A DNA stretch of 64,000 bases from an uncultured Anaerobiospirillum sp. (GCA_944389615.1 CALXNA010000010.1:1-64000); one strand, 5' to 3'; shown: positions 34,302 through 43,360, counted from the first letter of the stretch. A program made the numbers and translations. Notes: generated by a model not told the origin, from the letters alone.

Positions 34302-34601
34302 TTAATCTGAGCTATGGCGCACCGGGAGGTTGGGGTCTTGCAGCAGGTCGGCGTCTTCGTCCTCGTTGACCGGACGCCCGGCAATGGTGCGCTCTTCGTT
34401 GGCCCATGCGCCTAAGTCAAGGAGCTTGCAGCGCTCCGAGCAAAAGGGGCGAAATGGATTGCTCGTGTCGTAGGGGATGCGCTTTTTGCAGGTCGGACAG
34501 GTCACCATAAAAGGCCCCGATGAGACCTCCATCTTACGGGCATGGGCCTCGGCCACGATCTCCTCGTAAGAGCCTTCCGGCAGCAGGTCTTTAAGACTCA
34601 T
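34302..34601 (-). CDS. yacG: DNA gyrase inhibitor YacG
   Basis: 99 residues; ATG at 34601 with TAGGAGCG. The small zinc protein is identified by [10 protein letters not shown] and [20 protein letters not shown], the two cysteine pairs and the following helix of YacG, which binds GyrB and inhibits gyrase. Family members are usually about 65 residues; here about 30 extra residues precede the zinc knuckle ([18 protein letters not shown]). It follows zapD by 9 bases in the conserved order coaE-zapD-yacG. Confidence 0.93.
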   Translation of the reverse strand: MSLKDLLPEGSYEEIVAEAHARKMEVSSGPFMVTCPTCKKRIPYDTSNPFRPFCSERCKLLDLGAWANEERTIAGRPVNEDEDADLLQDPNLPVRHSSD

Positions 34602-34610
34602 AGTACGCTC

Positions 34611-35357
34611 CTACACGATGCCACCGCGCACGTAGGCCAGCTCAAAGGTGATGTCGCCTACCGGCGCGCCCTTGGTGTAAGGGAGGAAGCGCACGTTGAT
34701 GTTGGATTGAAAGCCGCTCACAACTGGGTAGCCGCGCACATGCTCAGGGTACTTGATCTCGATGAGCTCGCACTGCTCGGAGGTCTCCTGCATAAAGCCA
34801 TTGGTGGCGATGCGGGCTTGGTAGTCCGAGCACAGGCGCCACAGGTTTAAGATGCAGGTGATCGGGATGCGGATGGAGTCAAGCTCATGGAGCCACGCTG
34901 TGACCGTCTCGCGCTTCTCCTCAGGGGGCAGGCGCGACCAAAAGGTAAAGAGCGGGGTATCAAAGCAGTTGACGCCTGCGGGCGTCAAGAAACGTGGTTT
35001 GATGCTCTCAATGATCGGATCGTTTTGCAGCACGGTGCGCTGGCGGGTGAAGGTGTTGAGGGCCTTATGGGATTCATCGATCTGGGCCAAGAGCTCGCTC
35101 ACCAGCGTTTGGTCGGCTTCGGGGTAGCTCTGCCAGAGCTTGAGCTTCTGGGTGAGCTTGTCTAAGTCCTTGCCGATGTCGATCTTCAAGGCACCTGAGC
35201 CGTCGATGAGGTCGATGTAGTCGATGAGGCCGCGCAATAGGCTCATGGTCTCGGCATTGGAGTTTAAACCCTTGCACTCTTCAATGCGTCGGAAGATGTC
35301 CTCGAACTTAAGGTAAGTCCGAGCTTTAGGGCTTAAAGGAAAATCGTACACGAACAT
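34611..35357 (-). CDS. zapD: Cell division protein ZapD (FtsZ bundling)
   Basis: 248 residues; ATG at 35357. Matches ZapD from the start (VYDFPLSPKARTYLKFEDIF, compare YEFPLNERIRTYLR in the family) to the C-terminal beta-domain (YPVVSGFQSNINVRF). It binds the FtsZ C-terminus and bundles filaments at the division ring in the cytoplasm. Length is usual (about 247). Conserved placement between coaE and yacG supports the call. Confidence 0.95.
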   Translation of the reverse strand: MFVYDFPLSPKARTYLKFEDIFRRIEECKGLNSNAETMSLLRGLIDYIDLIDGSGALKIDIGKDLDKLTQKLKLWQSYPEADQTLVSELLAQIDESHKALNTFTRQRTVLQNDPIIESIKPRFLTPAGVNCFDTPLFTFWSRLPPEEKRETVTAWLHELDSIRIPITCILNLWRLCSDYQARIATNGFMQETSEQCELIEIKYPEHVRGYPVVSGFQSNINVRFLPYTKGAPVGDITFELAYVRGGIV

Positions 35358-35441
35358 AGATGACTACACGAGCTAGGCCAGAAACCAAGGGGCCACAGAA
35401 GTAAAAAATTTGAGCGGTACTAAGCTTTCAAGATCCATGCC

Positions 35442-36251
35442 CTAAGGCGCAATCGCGCCTGCGGCGCGGGCTTGAGCCAAGTACTTGCAGTGTAAGTTTA
35501 GCACGGCTTGACGTTTATCAGCTATGGACGGGCTATCGGTGGTGATGACCTCCGTAGCGTGCGTGAGCTTAAACTCCCGTGGGCACTGGCGCGCGATGAT
35601 CGCAGCGGCCTGTTCCGCGCTACAGCGATCGCGCTGCATCACCCGCGCAAGTTGCAACGAGGGCTCACAATCGACCACCAAGATGCGATCGACCTCCCTG
35701 TCCCAGCCGCTCTCAAAGAGCAGCGGAATGTCCAAGATGACGTAGGGCGCTGGGCGCTCCTCACTGAATACCAGCGTCGGATCAAGCGCGATCCCCAGCT
35801 CTTCATCCGCGGAGGCCGAATCTTGAGCAAAAGCGGAGGCGGAGGCTTGATCTGCAGCTGAAGCCGCAGCTTGGGCAGAGGCTTGGGCCTTTTGTTGGGC
35901 CGCCGCGGTACGGTAGTACACCTCAGGTAGAGGCTGGTGGCTCTCCACCAAGTGGCAGTAGTCTGCGATCAGCTGGTGGATGGCCGGGTGCATCATGGCA
36001 TTGAGGGCGGCCAGCTGCTCGGGGTTACCAAAGACGAGCTCGCGCAGGGCGCGCCGGTTGAGGGCGCCTTCTGAGGTTATCACCTGCTCTCCGAAGTGGG
36101 CGCTAATGGCCGCAAGGGTCGGGCTGCCCGGCAGCACCACCACGCGCGCGATCACATCGCTGTCAATAATCTTGACACCGTAGGCGGCAAAAATCTTGCC
36201 GATGTAGCTCTTGCCCGTGCCGATGCCGCCGGTGAGTCCCACTTTATACAT
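35442..36251 (-). CDS. coaE: Dephospho-CoA kinase with a low-complexity insert
   Basis: 269 residues from the ATG at 36251 with GGGGAGGGGG upstream; an earlier in-frame start would add an unrelated 35 residues. P-loop GLTGGIGTGKS at residues 5-15, IIDSDVIAR, then ILDIPLLFESG and VVDCEPSLQLARVMQRD. It phosphorylates dephospho-CoA in the last step of coenzyme A synthesis. Most CoaE proteins have about 200 residues; here an Ala/Gln/Ser-rich insert of roughly 50 residues (AAQQKAQASAQAAASAADQ and on) separates the CoA-binding part from LDIPLLFESG, probably as a disordered loop. Confidence 0.95.
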   Translation of the reverse strand: MYKVGLTGGIGTGKSYIGKIFAAYGVKIIDSDVIARVVVLPGSPTLAAISAHFGEQVITSEGALNRRALRELVFGNPEQLAALNAMMHPAIHQLIADYCHLVESHQPLPEVYYRTAAAQQKAQASAQAAASAADQASASAFAQDSASADEELGIALDPTLVFSEERPAPYVILDIPLLFESGWDREVDRILVVDCEPSLQLARVMQRDRCSAEQAAAIIARQCPREFKLTHATEVITTDSPSIADKRQAVLNLHCKYLAQARAAGAIAP

Positions 36252-36284
36252 GCCCCCTCCCCAACTGACCTGAGTGTGTTCACT

Positions 36285-36290
36285 ATTATA
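36285..36290 (-). promoter_or_regulatory. Candidate -10 box for coaE-zapD-yacG
   Basis: TATAAT on the minus strand, 34 bases before the coaE ATG. The region between coaE and the divergent lipoprotein gene should hold promoters for both; a clear -35 was not seen. Confidence 0.4.
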
Positions 36291-36487
36291 GCGAGCGCCC
36301 TGCGCAGGCGCTTTGCCCATATCTAGGCGCGTTAGTTGCTTATTTCGTGCAAACAAGGGCCTTAGGTGCCATCGGTCCTAAGAAAATATGACATAATCGC
36401 TACTCCGCCGCGCTTGAGGGCAGGCGGCTTCGTGCTGCTTTACATGCTGGCGGGGATGAGTTGGTGGTTGGCCTTAAAGGTGAAGTG

Positions 36488-37153
36488 ATGGGCTTTGATC
36501 AAAACGCAATGAAGTGGCACCAAGTAACGAGCTTGGTCGCTACGGTCAGCTTAGGTGCCGTGCTGCTTACGGCCTGTGGCTCCACGGAGGAGCTGAGCGT
36601 GGCCGAGCAAGATACAGTGATCGCTGAGACCGAGACTAAGGCGCAAGAAGGGGCCTTAGCCAATCCGCTCTTTATGGGGCGCGTGATCTACCTGCGCGGC
36701 GAGATGAACGATTACGGCGTGCAGCGCCCGTATCGCTTGCGCGAGTTTGCGCCTAACACCTACTGCACCTTAGCGCCGCTGCGCTCAGATTGGTCGCCGT
36801 ATCGCTTCAAATTTGCCGATGACAAGTGGACGGCCGGGACTAACTTTGGCTACGCGGTGCCACCGGCAGTGATGCGCCAAGGCTCCAGCCGCGTCCTGCT
36901 CAACCCTAACTCGCGCTTTGAGGAAGTGCGCTATGAACCGGCCCAAGACGGCATCTACCGCTTCTGCATCGAGTATGAGGACACGGTGCCCTACGTGACC
37001 GTCACGCACTTAGAGGATGGCAAGCTCACCACCATGGACGAGGTGCTCAAGGCCGAGATCGAGCGCGAGTTTGCGGTGGGCCCGGCGACCACCGCGACAG
37101 CAACGACCAGCGCGGCCGCGACTGCGCCAAGTGTTGAGGATGAGGACGAGTAA
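36488..37153 (+). CDS. Lipoprotein of unknown function, carbohydrate-binding-like core
   Basis: 221 residues from the ATG at 36488 with AAGGTG upstream. The lipoprotein signal is clear: a hydrophobic stretch ending in LLTAC with Cys30 as the lipidation site. After a 35-residue acidic linker comes a beta-rich domain (about 70-170) with VIYLRGEMNDYG, YRFKFADDKWTAG and GIYRFCIEYED, a pattern seen in E-set/CBM48-like glycan-binding domains, followed by a Thr/Ala-rich tail ending in DEDE. Likely anchored in the inner or outer membrane on the periplasmic side. No enzyme motif is visible. xerD starts 52 bases downstream on the same strand and could be co-transcribed. Confidence 0.75.
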   Translation: MGFDQNAMKWHQVTSLVATVSLGAVLLTACGSTEELSVAEQDTVIAETETKAQEGALANPLFMGRVIYLRGEMNDYGVQRPYRLREFAPNTYCTLAPLRSDWSPYRFKFADDKWTAGTNFGYAVPPAVMRQGSSRVLLNPNSRFEEVRYEPAQDGIYRFCIEYEDTVPYVTVTHLEDGKLTTMDEVLKAEIEREFAVGPATTATATTSAAATAPSVEDEDE

Positions 37154-37205
37154 CGATAGCGGCAGCTATAAGGACGGGTGATTGGGACGAGACAAGGAGG
37201 GGCGC

Positions 37206-38129
37206 ATGGATGTGACAACGACGCGGCTGTGTCAGCAGCTGACGATAGCTTTTGCCGACTACTTGGTGTTAGAACGCGGTCTATCGGACAATACGCAGCT
37301 GTCGTACTGCAACGACGTCAAGCTCTTCTTGGCTGACCTAGCCGAGCGCGGCGGCGATGTAGAGCAATTTACGACTCAAGACATCAAGGACTATGTGGCC
37401 CAGCTCAACACCGAAGGCAAAAGCGCCACCACCGTCAACCGCAAGCTCGCGTCCTTACGGCTCTTTGTGCGCTTCTTAATCGCCGACAATCGCCGCAGCG
37501 ATGACCCGATGCTCAGCCTTGAGCAGCTTAAGACCCGCCGCGCCCTGCCTAAGGTCATGAGCGAGCAGACGGTCTCAGACTTTCTGCAAGCCCCGGACGT
37601 GGAGACCGTGGTGGGCCTGCGCGACCGGGCTATGTTTGAGCTCCTCTATGCCTGTGGCCTGCGTGTCTCGGAGCTGTGCAATCTCAAGTTTGAGGACATG
37701 CACTTAGACGCCAAATACATCATCGTCAAGGGCAAGGGCGACAAGCAGCGCCTTATCCCGATGACTGATACCGCGATCACTTGGATCAAGCAGTATATGG
37801 CGCACGCGCGGCCTCACAATGACCCCAAGGTCATCTGCCCGTACGTGTTTTTGTCCTTAAAGAGCGACAACGACAAGCCCAAGCCCATCACGCGCATTGG
37901 CTTTTGGTTTCGGGTCAAGCACTACGCCCAAGAGATTGGCCTCGAAGAGGCGCCTTCGCCGCACACCTTCCGTCATGCCTTCGCCACGCACTTGCTCAAC
38001 CACGACGCCGACCTACGCGCCTTGCAGATGCTCTTAGGCCATTCATCCCTGAGCACTACCCAGATCTACACCCACGTGGCTCTTGCACGCATGCACGACG
38101 TCTACGATAAGGCCCACCCGCGCGCCTGA
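37206..38129 (+). CDS. xerD: Site-specific tyrosine recombinase XerD
   Basis: 307 residues from the ATG at 37206, with CAAGGAGGGG upstream. SAM-like N-terminal domain, then the catalytic set: Arg in ACGLRVSEL, Lys in VKGKGDKQRLIP, H-x-x-R in PHTFRHAFATHLL, His in LGHSSLSTTQ and the nucleophile Tyr in IYTHVA. The text around the active site (LLNHDADLRALQMLLGHSSLSTTQ is shared almost in full with XerD rather than XerC) supports XerD. With XerC it resolves chromosome dimers at dif. The gene stands at the edge of the repeat field at 38.3-38.9 kb. Confidence 0.93.
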   Translation: MDVTTTRLCQQLTIAFADYLVLERGLSDNTQLSYCNDVKLFLADLAERGGDVEQFTTQDIKDYVAQLNTEGKSATTVNRKLASLRLFVRFLIADNRRSDDPMLSLEQLKTRRALPKVMSEQTVSDFLQAPDVETVVGLRDRAMFELLYACGLRVSELCNLKFEDMHLDAKYIIVKGKGDKQRLIPMTDTAITWIKQYMAHARPHNDPKVICPYVFLSLKSDNDKPKPITRIGFWFRVKHYAQEIGLEEAPSPHTFRHAFATHLLNHDADLRALQMLLGHSSLSTTQIYTHVALARMHDVYDKAHPRA

Positions 38130-38904
38130 TGGCGCGCCGCACCACTTCGTGGCGCTGCGCCTCCCGGCGTTCGCAGGTCGGCGTCCCCGGCGCTGCGCGC
38201 TCGCTCCGCTTGCGCGGAGGCGGTCAAGGCGCTCTCTCAGGGCAGACCACTTGTGCTCACCGCCGGGGCGTAGAGCCAGTTGCGCCTGAGAGGCCAAGCT
38301 GACTGTATCGGGCAGTGAGCCCGTGACTTCGCCCAGCGTGCACCTTAGGGCCTGCCTTGGCAGGAAGCTTCACGTCTGGCCATAGGGTCTCTAAGGCAGT
38401 AGGAAGTATGGGCGCTATTCCCAGCGTGGGCACCGTGCCGCCTAAACTGCGCGTGGGTTGGGGACTGAAGCGGGCATGCGGCAGCGAAATGCCCCTTAGA
38501 GACCAAGGGCGCGCACTGATACCCCAGCAGCGGCGGAGGGAGCGGCAGACACCCCATTAGAGACTAGGGACGCCCCGTGAACTCGAGCTGGAGCGTTGCG
38601 CAAGCTGCGCCTTAGCGACCAAGGCTTATGGCCGCAGCGATGAGGCGAGCTTTATCCCTTAGAGCCTGTTGCAGGCACGTTGAGGCAGACAAGCAGCTGG
38701 GTCATAGGGCCGCTTGCGCCTTAGAGACCAAACAACCTGTAGTGGGCAACGCCTCCGCCCAGTGTGCACATTAGGATCTGCCCCGGCTGATCGCTCCATG
38801 CCTGTCCGTAGAATCTCTAAGGCAAAGGAAGTACGGCGCTAGACCCAGCGTTAGGCGGGCGCTGGGGCCTGAGGTGGCGAGCTGCCGCGTAGAGCATGGG
38901 CGCC
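38130..38904. repeat. Intergenic field of degenerate repeats around a TTAGAGACC core
   Basis: No credible gene in 775 bases. The core CTTAGAGACCAAG recurs, with substitutions, at about 38494, 38554, 38610, 38657 and 38719 on the plus strand (47-62 bases apart) and inverted at 38385-38397 and 38811-38823. The outer parts, about 38330-38430 and 38756-38860, are diverged copies of one 100-base sequence (both with GCCCAG[CT]GTGCAC, TCTCTAAGGCA and GGAAGTA). It looks like a decayed repeat array or a cluster of binding sites between xerD and trpA, which converge here. Confidence 0.6.
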
Positions 38905-39690
38905 TTAGGCTGCCTTGCGGCCGCACAAGGTGGTGCAGAGAGCTTGGTAGGCGGTAACGGCAGCGCTGACTGGGTTGTTGCTGGTGGCGACACAGTGCGC
39001 GATGAGGTCACCCGTGGTCAGGGCGCTGGGCAGCTCCGGGAGCGCGGTCAGCTCCTCTGGGGTACCGGCGGACAGGGGCAGGATGCTTGGAACTTGCAGC
39101 TGGGCACAGAGGCGCAAGGTGGCTGCGGTGGCAGCGCCGCCGTGAATTGGCAGCACCATGCTGGCGGCGCTCTCGCTTAAGATGGATTGCAGCTGGGAGC
39201 GGCTTTGGTTGTCAGGGGCGAGCAGTACTAAGGACAGGCCATGCTGTGCGGCAAGGGCCTTGAAGTTGAAGGGGCCGTTGTGCGGGGCAATCATGGCGTA
39301 ACTGACGTCGGTGAACAAGAGAGCGTCGACTCCGGCGGCTTTAGCCTCAGTCAGGAAGCGCTCGAGGCCATAGGCCAAGGCGTTGTTGACGTAGAGGCTC
39401 AAGAGCAGCGGCAGCTGCGGGAATTGCGCCTTAAACTGGGCGATGAGGTCAAGGCCCTGCACGATCTTAAAGCCTGCGCCTAAGGCGCGGTGACTTGAGC
39501 TTTGCAAGGCGACGCTATCGGCGCACGGATCGGAGAAGGGCAGGCGCAGCTCAAGGGCTGGAGCATGGCACTGCGCGAGCGCCGTCATGAGCTCCTTGCA
39601 GGTGGCAAGGTCAGGATCGCCTAAGGTGATGGTCGGAATCAGGGCTGGGAGCTTGGTGGCAGCGCGTTGGGTTAAGGTCGAGACAAACAT
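38905..39690 (-). CDS. trpA: Tryptophan synthase alpha chain (divergent)
   Basis: 261 residues; ATG at 39690 with GAGGA upstream. The catalytic Glu (ALELRLPFSDP) and Asp (PCAD) of TrpA are kept, and its place 85 bases behind trpB confirms the call. It would cleave indole-3-glycerol phosphate and pass indole to TrpB. Several normally invariant parts are altered: DSVALQ in place of DGPTIQ after the catalytic Asp, IHGGAATAAT for the usual Val-Thr-Gly loop, PLSAGTPEEL in place of the GFGIS loop and TTGD in place of the Gly-Ser phosphate loop. The enzyme may therefore be weak or depend on TrpB. No other trp genes are in the window. Confidence 0.88.
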   Translation of the reverse strand: MFVSTLTQRAATKLPALIPTITLGDPDLATCKELMTALAQCHAPALELRLPFSDPCADSVALQSSSHRALGAGFKIVQGLDLIAQFKAQFPQLPLLLSLYVNNALAYGLERFLTEAKAAGVDALLFTDVSYAMIAPHNGPFNFKALAAQHGLSLVLLAPDNQSRSQLQSILSESAASMVLPIHGGAATAATLRLCAQLQVPSILPLSAGTPEELTALPELPSALTTGDLIAHCVATSNNPVSAAVTAYQALCTTLCGRKAA

Positions 39691-39775
39691 GGTTCAATCC
39701 TCGCAAATGGGGCGGCGTAAGTAGGGCAGCTATAGTGGGCGGTGAGCCTGAGGGACTCACGCTGATAGGGACGGC

Positions 39776-41011
39776 TTACAGTGGGGCATCCAAGATGGCG
39801 TCGAGCTTGATGTTGCCTTGGTCGGTGATGCAGCCTTTGGCGGCTAAGACTTTGTTGACGTTGAAGATGTCCTTATCGCCGCGGCCGGAGAGGTTGACCA
39901 AGAAGGTTTGCTCGGTGTTGGGGTGCGCGCGCATCTGCTTGAGCGCTCCGGCTAAGGCATGGGAGCTCTCAAGGGCTGGGATGATGCCCTCAGCGCAGCT
40001 TAATTGGGCGAAGGCCTCAAGCGCTTCGTTATCGGTGGCGCTGATGTAGGTGACGCGGCCGGTGTCCTTTAGGTAGGCGTGCTGCGGGCCAATCGATGGG
40101 AAATCAAGCCCGGCCGAGACCGAGTAGGACTCGTTGATTTGCCCGTCCTCGTCTTGCATGTTGTAGGTGTGGGCGCCAAAGAAGATGCCTTGGGTACCGG
40201 CGCCCAAGGTGGCGCCATGCTCGCCTGAGCTCAAGCCGCGTCCGGCGGGCTCTACGCCAAACAATGGCACATCCGTCGACAAGAACTCGGTGAACATGCC
40301 GATGGCGTTAGAGCCACCGCCGACACAGGCAAAGACCGCGTCAGGCAGGCGCCCCGTCTCCTCAAGGATTTGGGCCTTGGCCTCTTGGCCGATGACCTTT
40401 TGGAACTCACGTACCATGGTCGGGAACGGGTGCGGCCCCGCGGCCGTGCCCAGCATGTAGTGGGTGTGCTCGAAGTTTTGGGCATAGTCGGCCAAGGCGG
40501 CGTTGCAGGCTTCCTTTAAGGTGCCGCGCCCGGCTTCGACCTCAATGACTTCCGCGCCCATCAGGCGCATTCTAAAGACGTTAGGCTGCTGGCGCTGGGC
40601 ATCGGTCTTGCCCATGTAGATGCGGCACTTAAAGCCCATTAAGGCGCAGATCAAGGAAGTGGCGACGCCATGTTGCCCGGCGCCGGTCTCGGCGATGATG
40701 CGGGTCTTGCCCATACGCTGGGCGATGAGGGCCTGCCCAATCACTTGGTTGGTCTTGTGGGCGCCGCCATGGAGTAAGTCCTCGCGCTTGAGGTAGATGG
40801 TGGTCTTGGTGCCGCGGGTCAAGTTGCGGCAGCGCGTCAGCGGCGTGGGGCGCCCAGCGTAGGTGCGCAGGAGATAGTCCATCTCCTCATGAAAGCTGGG
40901 ATCGTTCTGCGCGTCAACATAGGCGCGCTCCAGCTCGTCCAAGGCTGGCATTAAGACTTCAGGGACATACTGGCCGCCATAGGTACCAAAGAAAGGATTG
41001 AGTAAGCTCAT
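39776..41011 (-). CDS. trpB: Tryptophan synthase beta chain
   Basis: 411 residues; ATG at 41011 with GGAGC upstream. Fully canonical: PLP lysine in [28 protein letters not shown] with the catalytic Glu, [17 protein letters not shown], and the phosphate-binding [10 protein letters not shown]. It condenses indole with L-serine using PLP. Transcription should start upstream of the leader peptide gene (41342-41404), with the attenuator 270 bases before this start, so the pair trpBA is probably regulated by tryptophan supply by itself, without trpEGDCF. Confidence 0.96.
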   Translation of the reverse strand: MSLLNPFFGTYGGQYVPEVLMPALDELERAYVDAQNDPSFHEEMDYLLRTYAGRPTPLTRCRNLTRGTKTTIYLKREDLLHGGAHKTNQVIGQALIAQRMGKTRIIAETGAGQHGVATSLICALMGFKCRIYMGKTDAQRQQPNVFRMRLMGAEVIEVEAGRGTLKEACNAALADYAQNFEHTHYMLGTAAGPHPFPTMVREFQKVIGQEAKAQILEETGRLPDAVFACVGGGSNAIGMFTEFLSTDVPLFGVEPAGRGLSSGEHGATLGAGTQGIFFGAHTYNMQDEDGQINESYSVSAGLDFPSIGPQHAYLKDTGRVTYISATDNEALEAFAQLSCAEGIIPALESSHALAGALKQMRAHPNTEQTFLVNLSGRGDKDIFNVNKVLAAKGCITDQGNIKLDAILDAPL

Positions 41012-41283
41012 GATTCTGCTCCACGTTAGGTTGAAGGTGCACCGTCTTAGGTGCGGTTAGGCGCTCGGCCCGGCGGGGTAGCCTGTGTGCTACCGTGAGG
41101 GAAGGTGTTGACTACCGGCCCTCAGGCCAACGTGGCGTGGTAAGGTGGAAGTAAGCTTGACTCATGGGGTGCATCCTGCGCGCTGTGCGCTCAATAGATG
41201 GGGCGGATGCTGCTGTGATCTCTTTTCTCTGCGTACCGCCCACGAACTCGGTGAAACTGCTGGGGTTCGCGGGCTTGAGCAAC

Positions 41284-41310
41284 AAAAAACCCGCTCACCG
41301 CGGGTTTTTG
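41284..41310 (-). terminator. Trp attenuator terminator
   Basis: On the minus strand: AAAACCCGC-GGTGA-GCGGGTTTTTT, a compact stem (positions 41290-41294 with 41300-41304, extendable by A-T pairs) with a run of T. Just upstream, GCGGGGTTTT (about 41332-41342) can pair with AAAACCCGC, which would form the competing antiterminator. It follows the leader peptide stop by about 35 bases. Confidence 0.8.
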
Positions 41311-41341
41311 AACAATGTTTACGACAAACGCCAAAACCCCG

Positions 41342-41404
41342 CTAACTTGCGAGGTGCCACCAGCTGGCGTGGGCGCTAACAGCGCTAAGGACGTTGTGAG
41401 ACAT
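41342..41404 (-). CDS. trpL: trp operon leader peptide with tandem Trp codons
   Basis: 20 residues, MSHNVLSAVSAHASWWHLAS, with TGGTGG followed by four codons and TAG. The ATG at 41404 has GGAGCG seven bases upstream. It lies 330 bases in front of trpB, directly before an antiterminator/terminator pair (41284-41345), which is the classical ribosome-mediated attenuation layout: stalling at the Trp codons on starvation frees the antiterminator. The sequence is unrelated to E. coli TrpL apart from the Trp pair, as expected for leader peptides. The peptide itself has no other role. Confidence 0.85.
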   Translation of the reverse strand: MSHNVLSAVSAHASWWHLAS

Positions 41405-41545
41405 TGTTCGCTCCAAAAACGAAAACTTGAAACTGAGCTCAGGTTAGCGCAGGCGCGGCGTCGGCGCAAGCACCTTACTCCGCGCGGGCGCTCTTTGCGC
41501 CAAAACAGCGCACTAAAACAAGCTCCGACCTCTCTTTGCACTAAA

Positions 41546-43360
41546 TTAGTGAGCATTGGGTGCGGCGCCGCCGATGAAGCTGCACGCTCCGCCTAAGCAG
41601 ACGTTGGGATATTTCTGAGCAATGTAGGCTTGAGTGTCGTAAAAGCGCTGGCTTTGCGTATCGGGCATTCCGGTCGAGTTGGTGTGGTGGATGCCCCACA
41701 GCTCGATGAGTTTGCTCTTGATGCCGTGGTTGAGGCGGGCGTTGGCGCAGAAGTCCTCGACAATAAAGTCCAAGACGATAGACTCGTCAAAGCGCAGATG
41801 GCAGCGCTGCACGAGGCTTGAGTGCACGACAAGGCAACAGCTGTCGAAGGTATCCACCTCGCGCTCGTCGCCCATGAGCTTTTGGTTGCAGGGGCCACCT
41901 TGGAAGTAGGAACCGTCGCGGCGTTGACTGTCGTTGAAACAGGCAAAGACCGAGAGCGGTTGCCCATTGATCTCTTTGAGGACAGCTCCAACCGGGCCTA
42001 AGAGTTGGTCTTTATCTTCGTGCGCGAGCAGGGCATCAAGATCGCAGGTGATCTCATAGTCCCCGTGCACAAACACGAACCAAGCAGGGCAGGAGTAGTC
42101 ATAGCGCTCCAAGAAGCTGTTGTAGGTGCGGGTCAGGTAGCCGTCGAAAGGCTCGGTGTAGATGGGCTCAAGGTGGATGTGCTCGTAGCAGGTCAAGAAT
42201 GCATTGCCCTTGAAGTAGCGCTCGTACATCTCATCGTAGCCCGGGAGATGACACAGGGGCGAGACCACGTAAATCGGATCCGAGCACTGAGCCGCGCGCG
42301 GCTTGGTAACGAAGCTTTGCAGCTCCCGGTAGTAGCGCTCATAGGCGGCGCCCTGTTGGCGCCAGCTTGAGATGCTGCTCCGTATCAGCAGGTCGTGATA
42401 GGCATCTCCCAAGGCAAAGAGTGCACTGAGGTCATGCTGCGCCAAATAGGTGGTAAGCGGCTGTGAGGTTGTGCTAAGCCCGGCCTGTAAGCTGGGCACG
42501 AGGGCTTCGGGGAGTTGTTGCGTGAGCTGGTCATAGAGCGCGCTAATGGCTTGCACCAAGTTCAGCCGCTGCTGGAGATCAGTCAGATCGCGGCTGTACT
42601 GCAACAGCTCTATGATGAACAGCCCTAAGAAGCGGGCTCTTTGCTCCGGGCCCACCTGATCTTGCTGCATGGCGCGATACAAACGGTTAAAGCACTGAGG
42701 CAGCGCCGTGGCAGGGACGGGATTGACGACGTTGGAGCTGGGGAAGGCTTGGGCGGACTTGACACAGCAAATGGCGGAGCTTGAGCGAGCGGCGGCGGTA
42801 CGCGCCGCTTCGAGCATGAAGAGCGTGCTCAGGTAGGTGTCTTGGTCGCTAAAGGCGAGGCCATGCTCAAGCAAGAACGCATGGCGATAGACCACGGTGG
42901 GCAGGCCGCTCACAAAGGCGTAGGGATCGGTACGCAGCGTGTCAAAGGTTCCGTTGTTAAAGAAGCGCACGCCTGCGATGCGGGTTAAACGCTGGACTTT
43001 GATGATGTCGATGTCCGCGCGGCAGAAGGGGGTGAGCTTCTCGAGAAAATCAGGTTCAAACAGGATGCCTGCTGGGGCAAACAAGATCCGGTCGACCTCA
43101 TCCCGTGTTGCCGCAAGGTTATGTGTGATCGCTTGGTTTAACTCGGCGGTGAGCGAGCCATGGTCCTCATCGCGGTAGATGGCTGTAATGGCGCCTTGGG
43201 GGCCGAGATTGACCAGTTGCTGCAGCAGCGGAGCTTGCTGAGCATGGCCCAGCAATATGATCTTGACTGTGCTATCTGCGGGCTTGAGCTGCGAAAGCGA
43301 GGTGATGGAGTTGACGCAAGCTTGTTCGTTAGTACAGGTCAAAACGACGGTGAATTGCAT
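41546..43360 (-). CDS. Two-part glycosyltransferase-like protein (GT2-type N-terminus)
   Basis: 604 residues from the ATG at 43360; an earlier in-frame start adds 23 unlikely residues. Residues 1-200 look like a GT-A/GT2 domain (QFTVVLTCTNEQACVNSIT at the start, then ILFAPAGILFEPDFLEKL as the DxD-region equivalent, though no clear D-x-D is seen). A helical linker follows. The C-terminal 250 residues form another glycosyltransferase-like part: CPAWFVFVHGDYEI, VGAVLKEINGQ, FDESIVLDFIVEDFCANARL and ELWGIHHTNSTG, the latter resembling the acidic and His residues after the donor site in GT2 enzymes. No membrane segment. It is divergent from the FkbM gene at 43522 and upstream of trpL. It probably acts on the same glycan as the FkbM enzymes; donor unknown. 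Confidence 0.72.
   Translation of the reverse strand: MQFTVVLTCTNEQACVNSITSLSQLKPADSTVKIILLGHAQQAPLLQQLVNLGPQGAITAIYRDEDHGSLTAELNQAITHNLAATRDEVDRILFAPAGILFEPDFLEKLTPFCRADIDIIKVQRLTRIAGVRFFNNGTFDTLRTDPYAFVSGLPTVVYRHAFLLEHGLAFSDQDTYLSTLFMLEAARTAAARSSSAICCVKSAQAFPSSNVVNPVPATALPQCFNRLYRAMQQDQVGPEQRARFLGLFIIELLQYSRDLTDLQQRLNLVQAISALYDQLTQQLPEALVPSLQAGLSTTSQPLTTYLAQHDLSALFALGDAYHDLLIRSSISSWRQQGAAYERYYRELQSFVTKPRAAQCSDPIYVVSPLCHLPGYDEMYERYFKGNAFLTCYEHIHLEPIYTEPFDGYLTRTYNSFLERYDYSCPAWFVFVHGDYEITCDLDALLAHEDKDQLLGPVGAVLKEINGQPLSVFACFNDSQRRDGSYFQGGPCNQKLMGDEREVDTFDSCCLVVHSSLVQRCHLRFDESIVLDFIVEDFCANARLNHGIKSKLIELWGIHHTNSTGMPDTQSQRFYDTQAYIAQKYPNVCLGGACSFIGGAAPNAH

Noticed and set aside
38330..38860. CRISPR-like array
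   Set aside because: Copies are degenerate, spacing is irregular (47-62 bases), the outer copies are inverted and no cas gene is near.
41191..41556. 121-codon open frame on the minus strand across the trp leader region
   Set aside because: It overlaps the terminator and the leader peptide in another frame, shows no family features and lacks a ribosome site.
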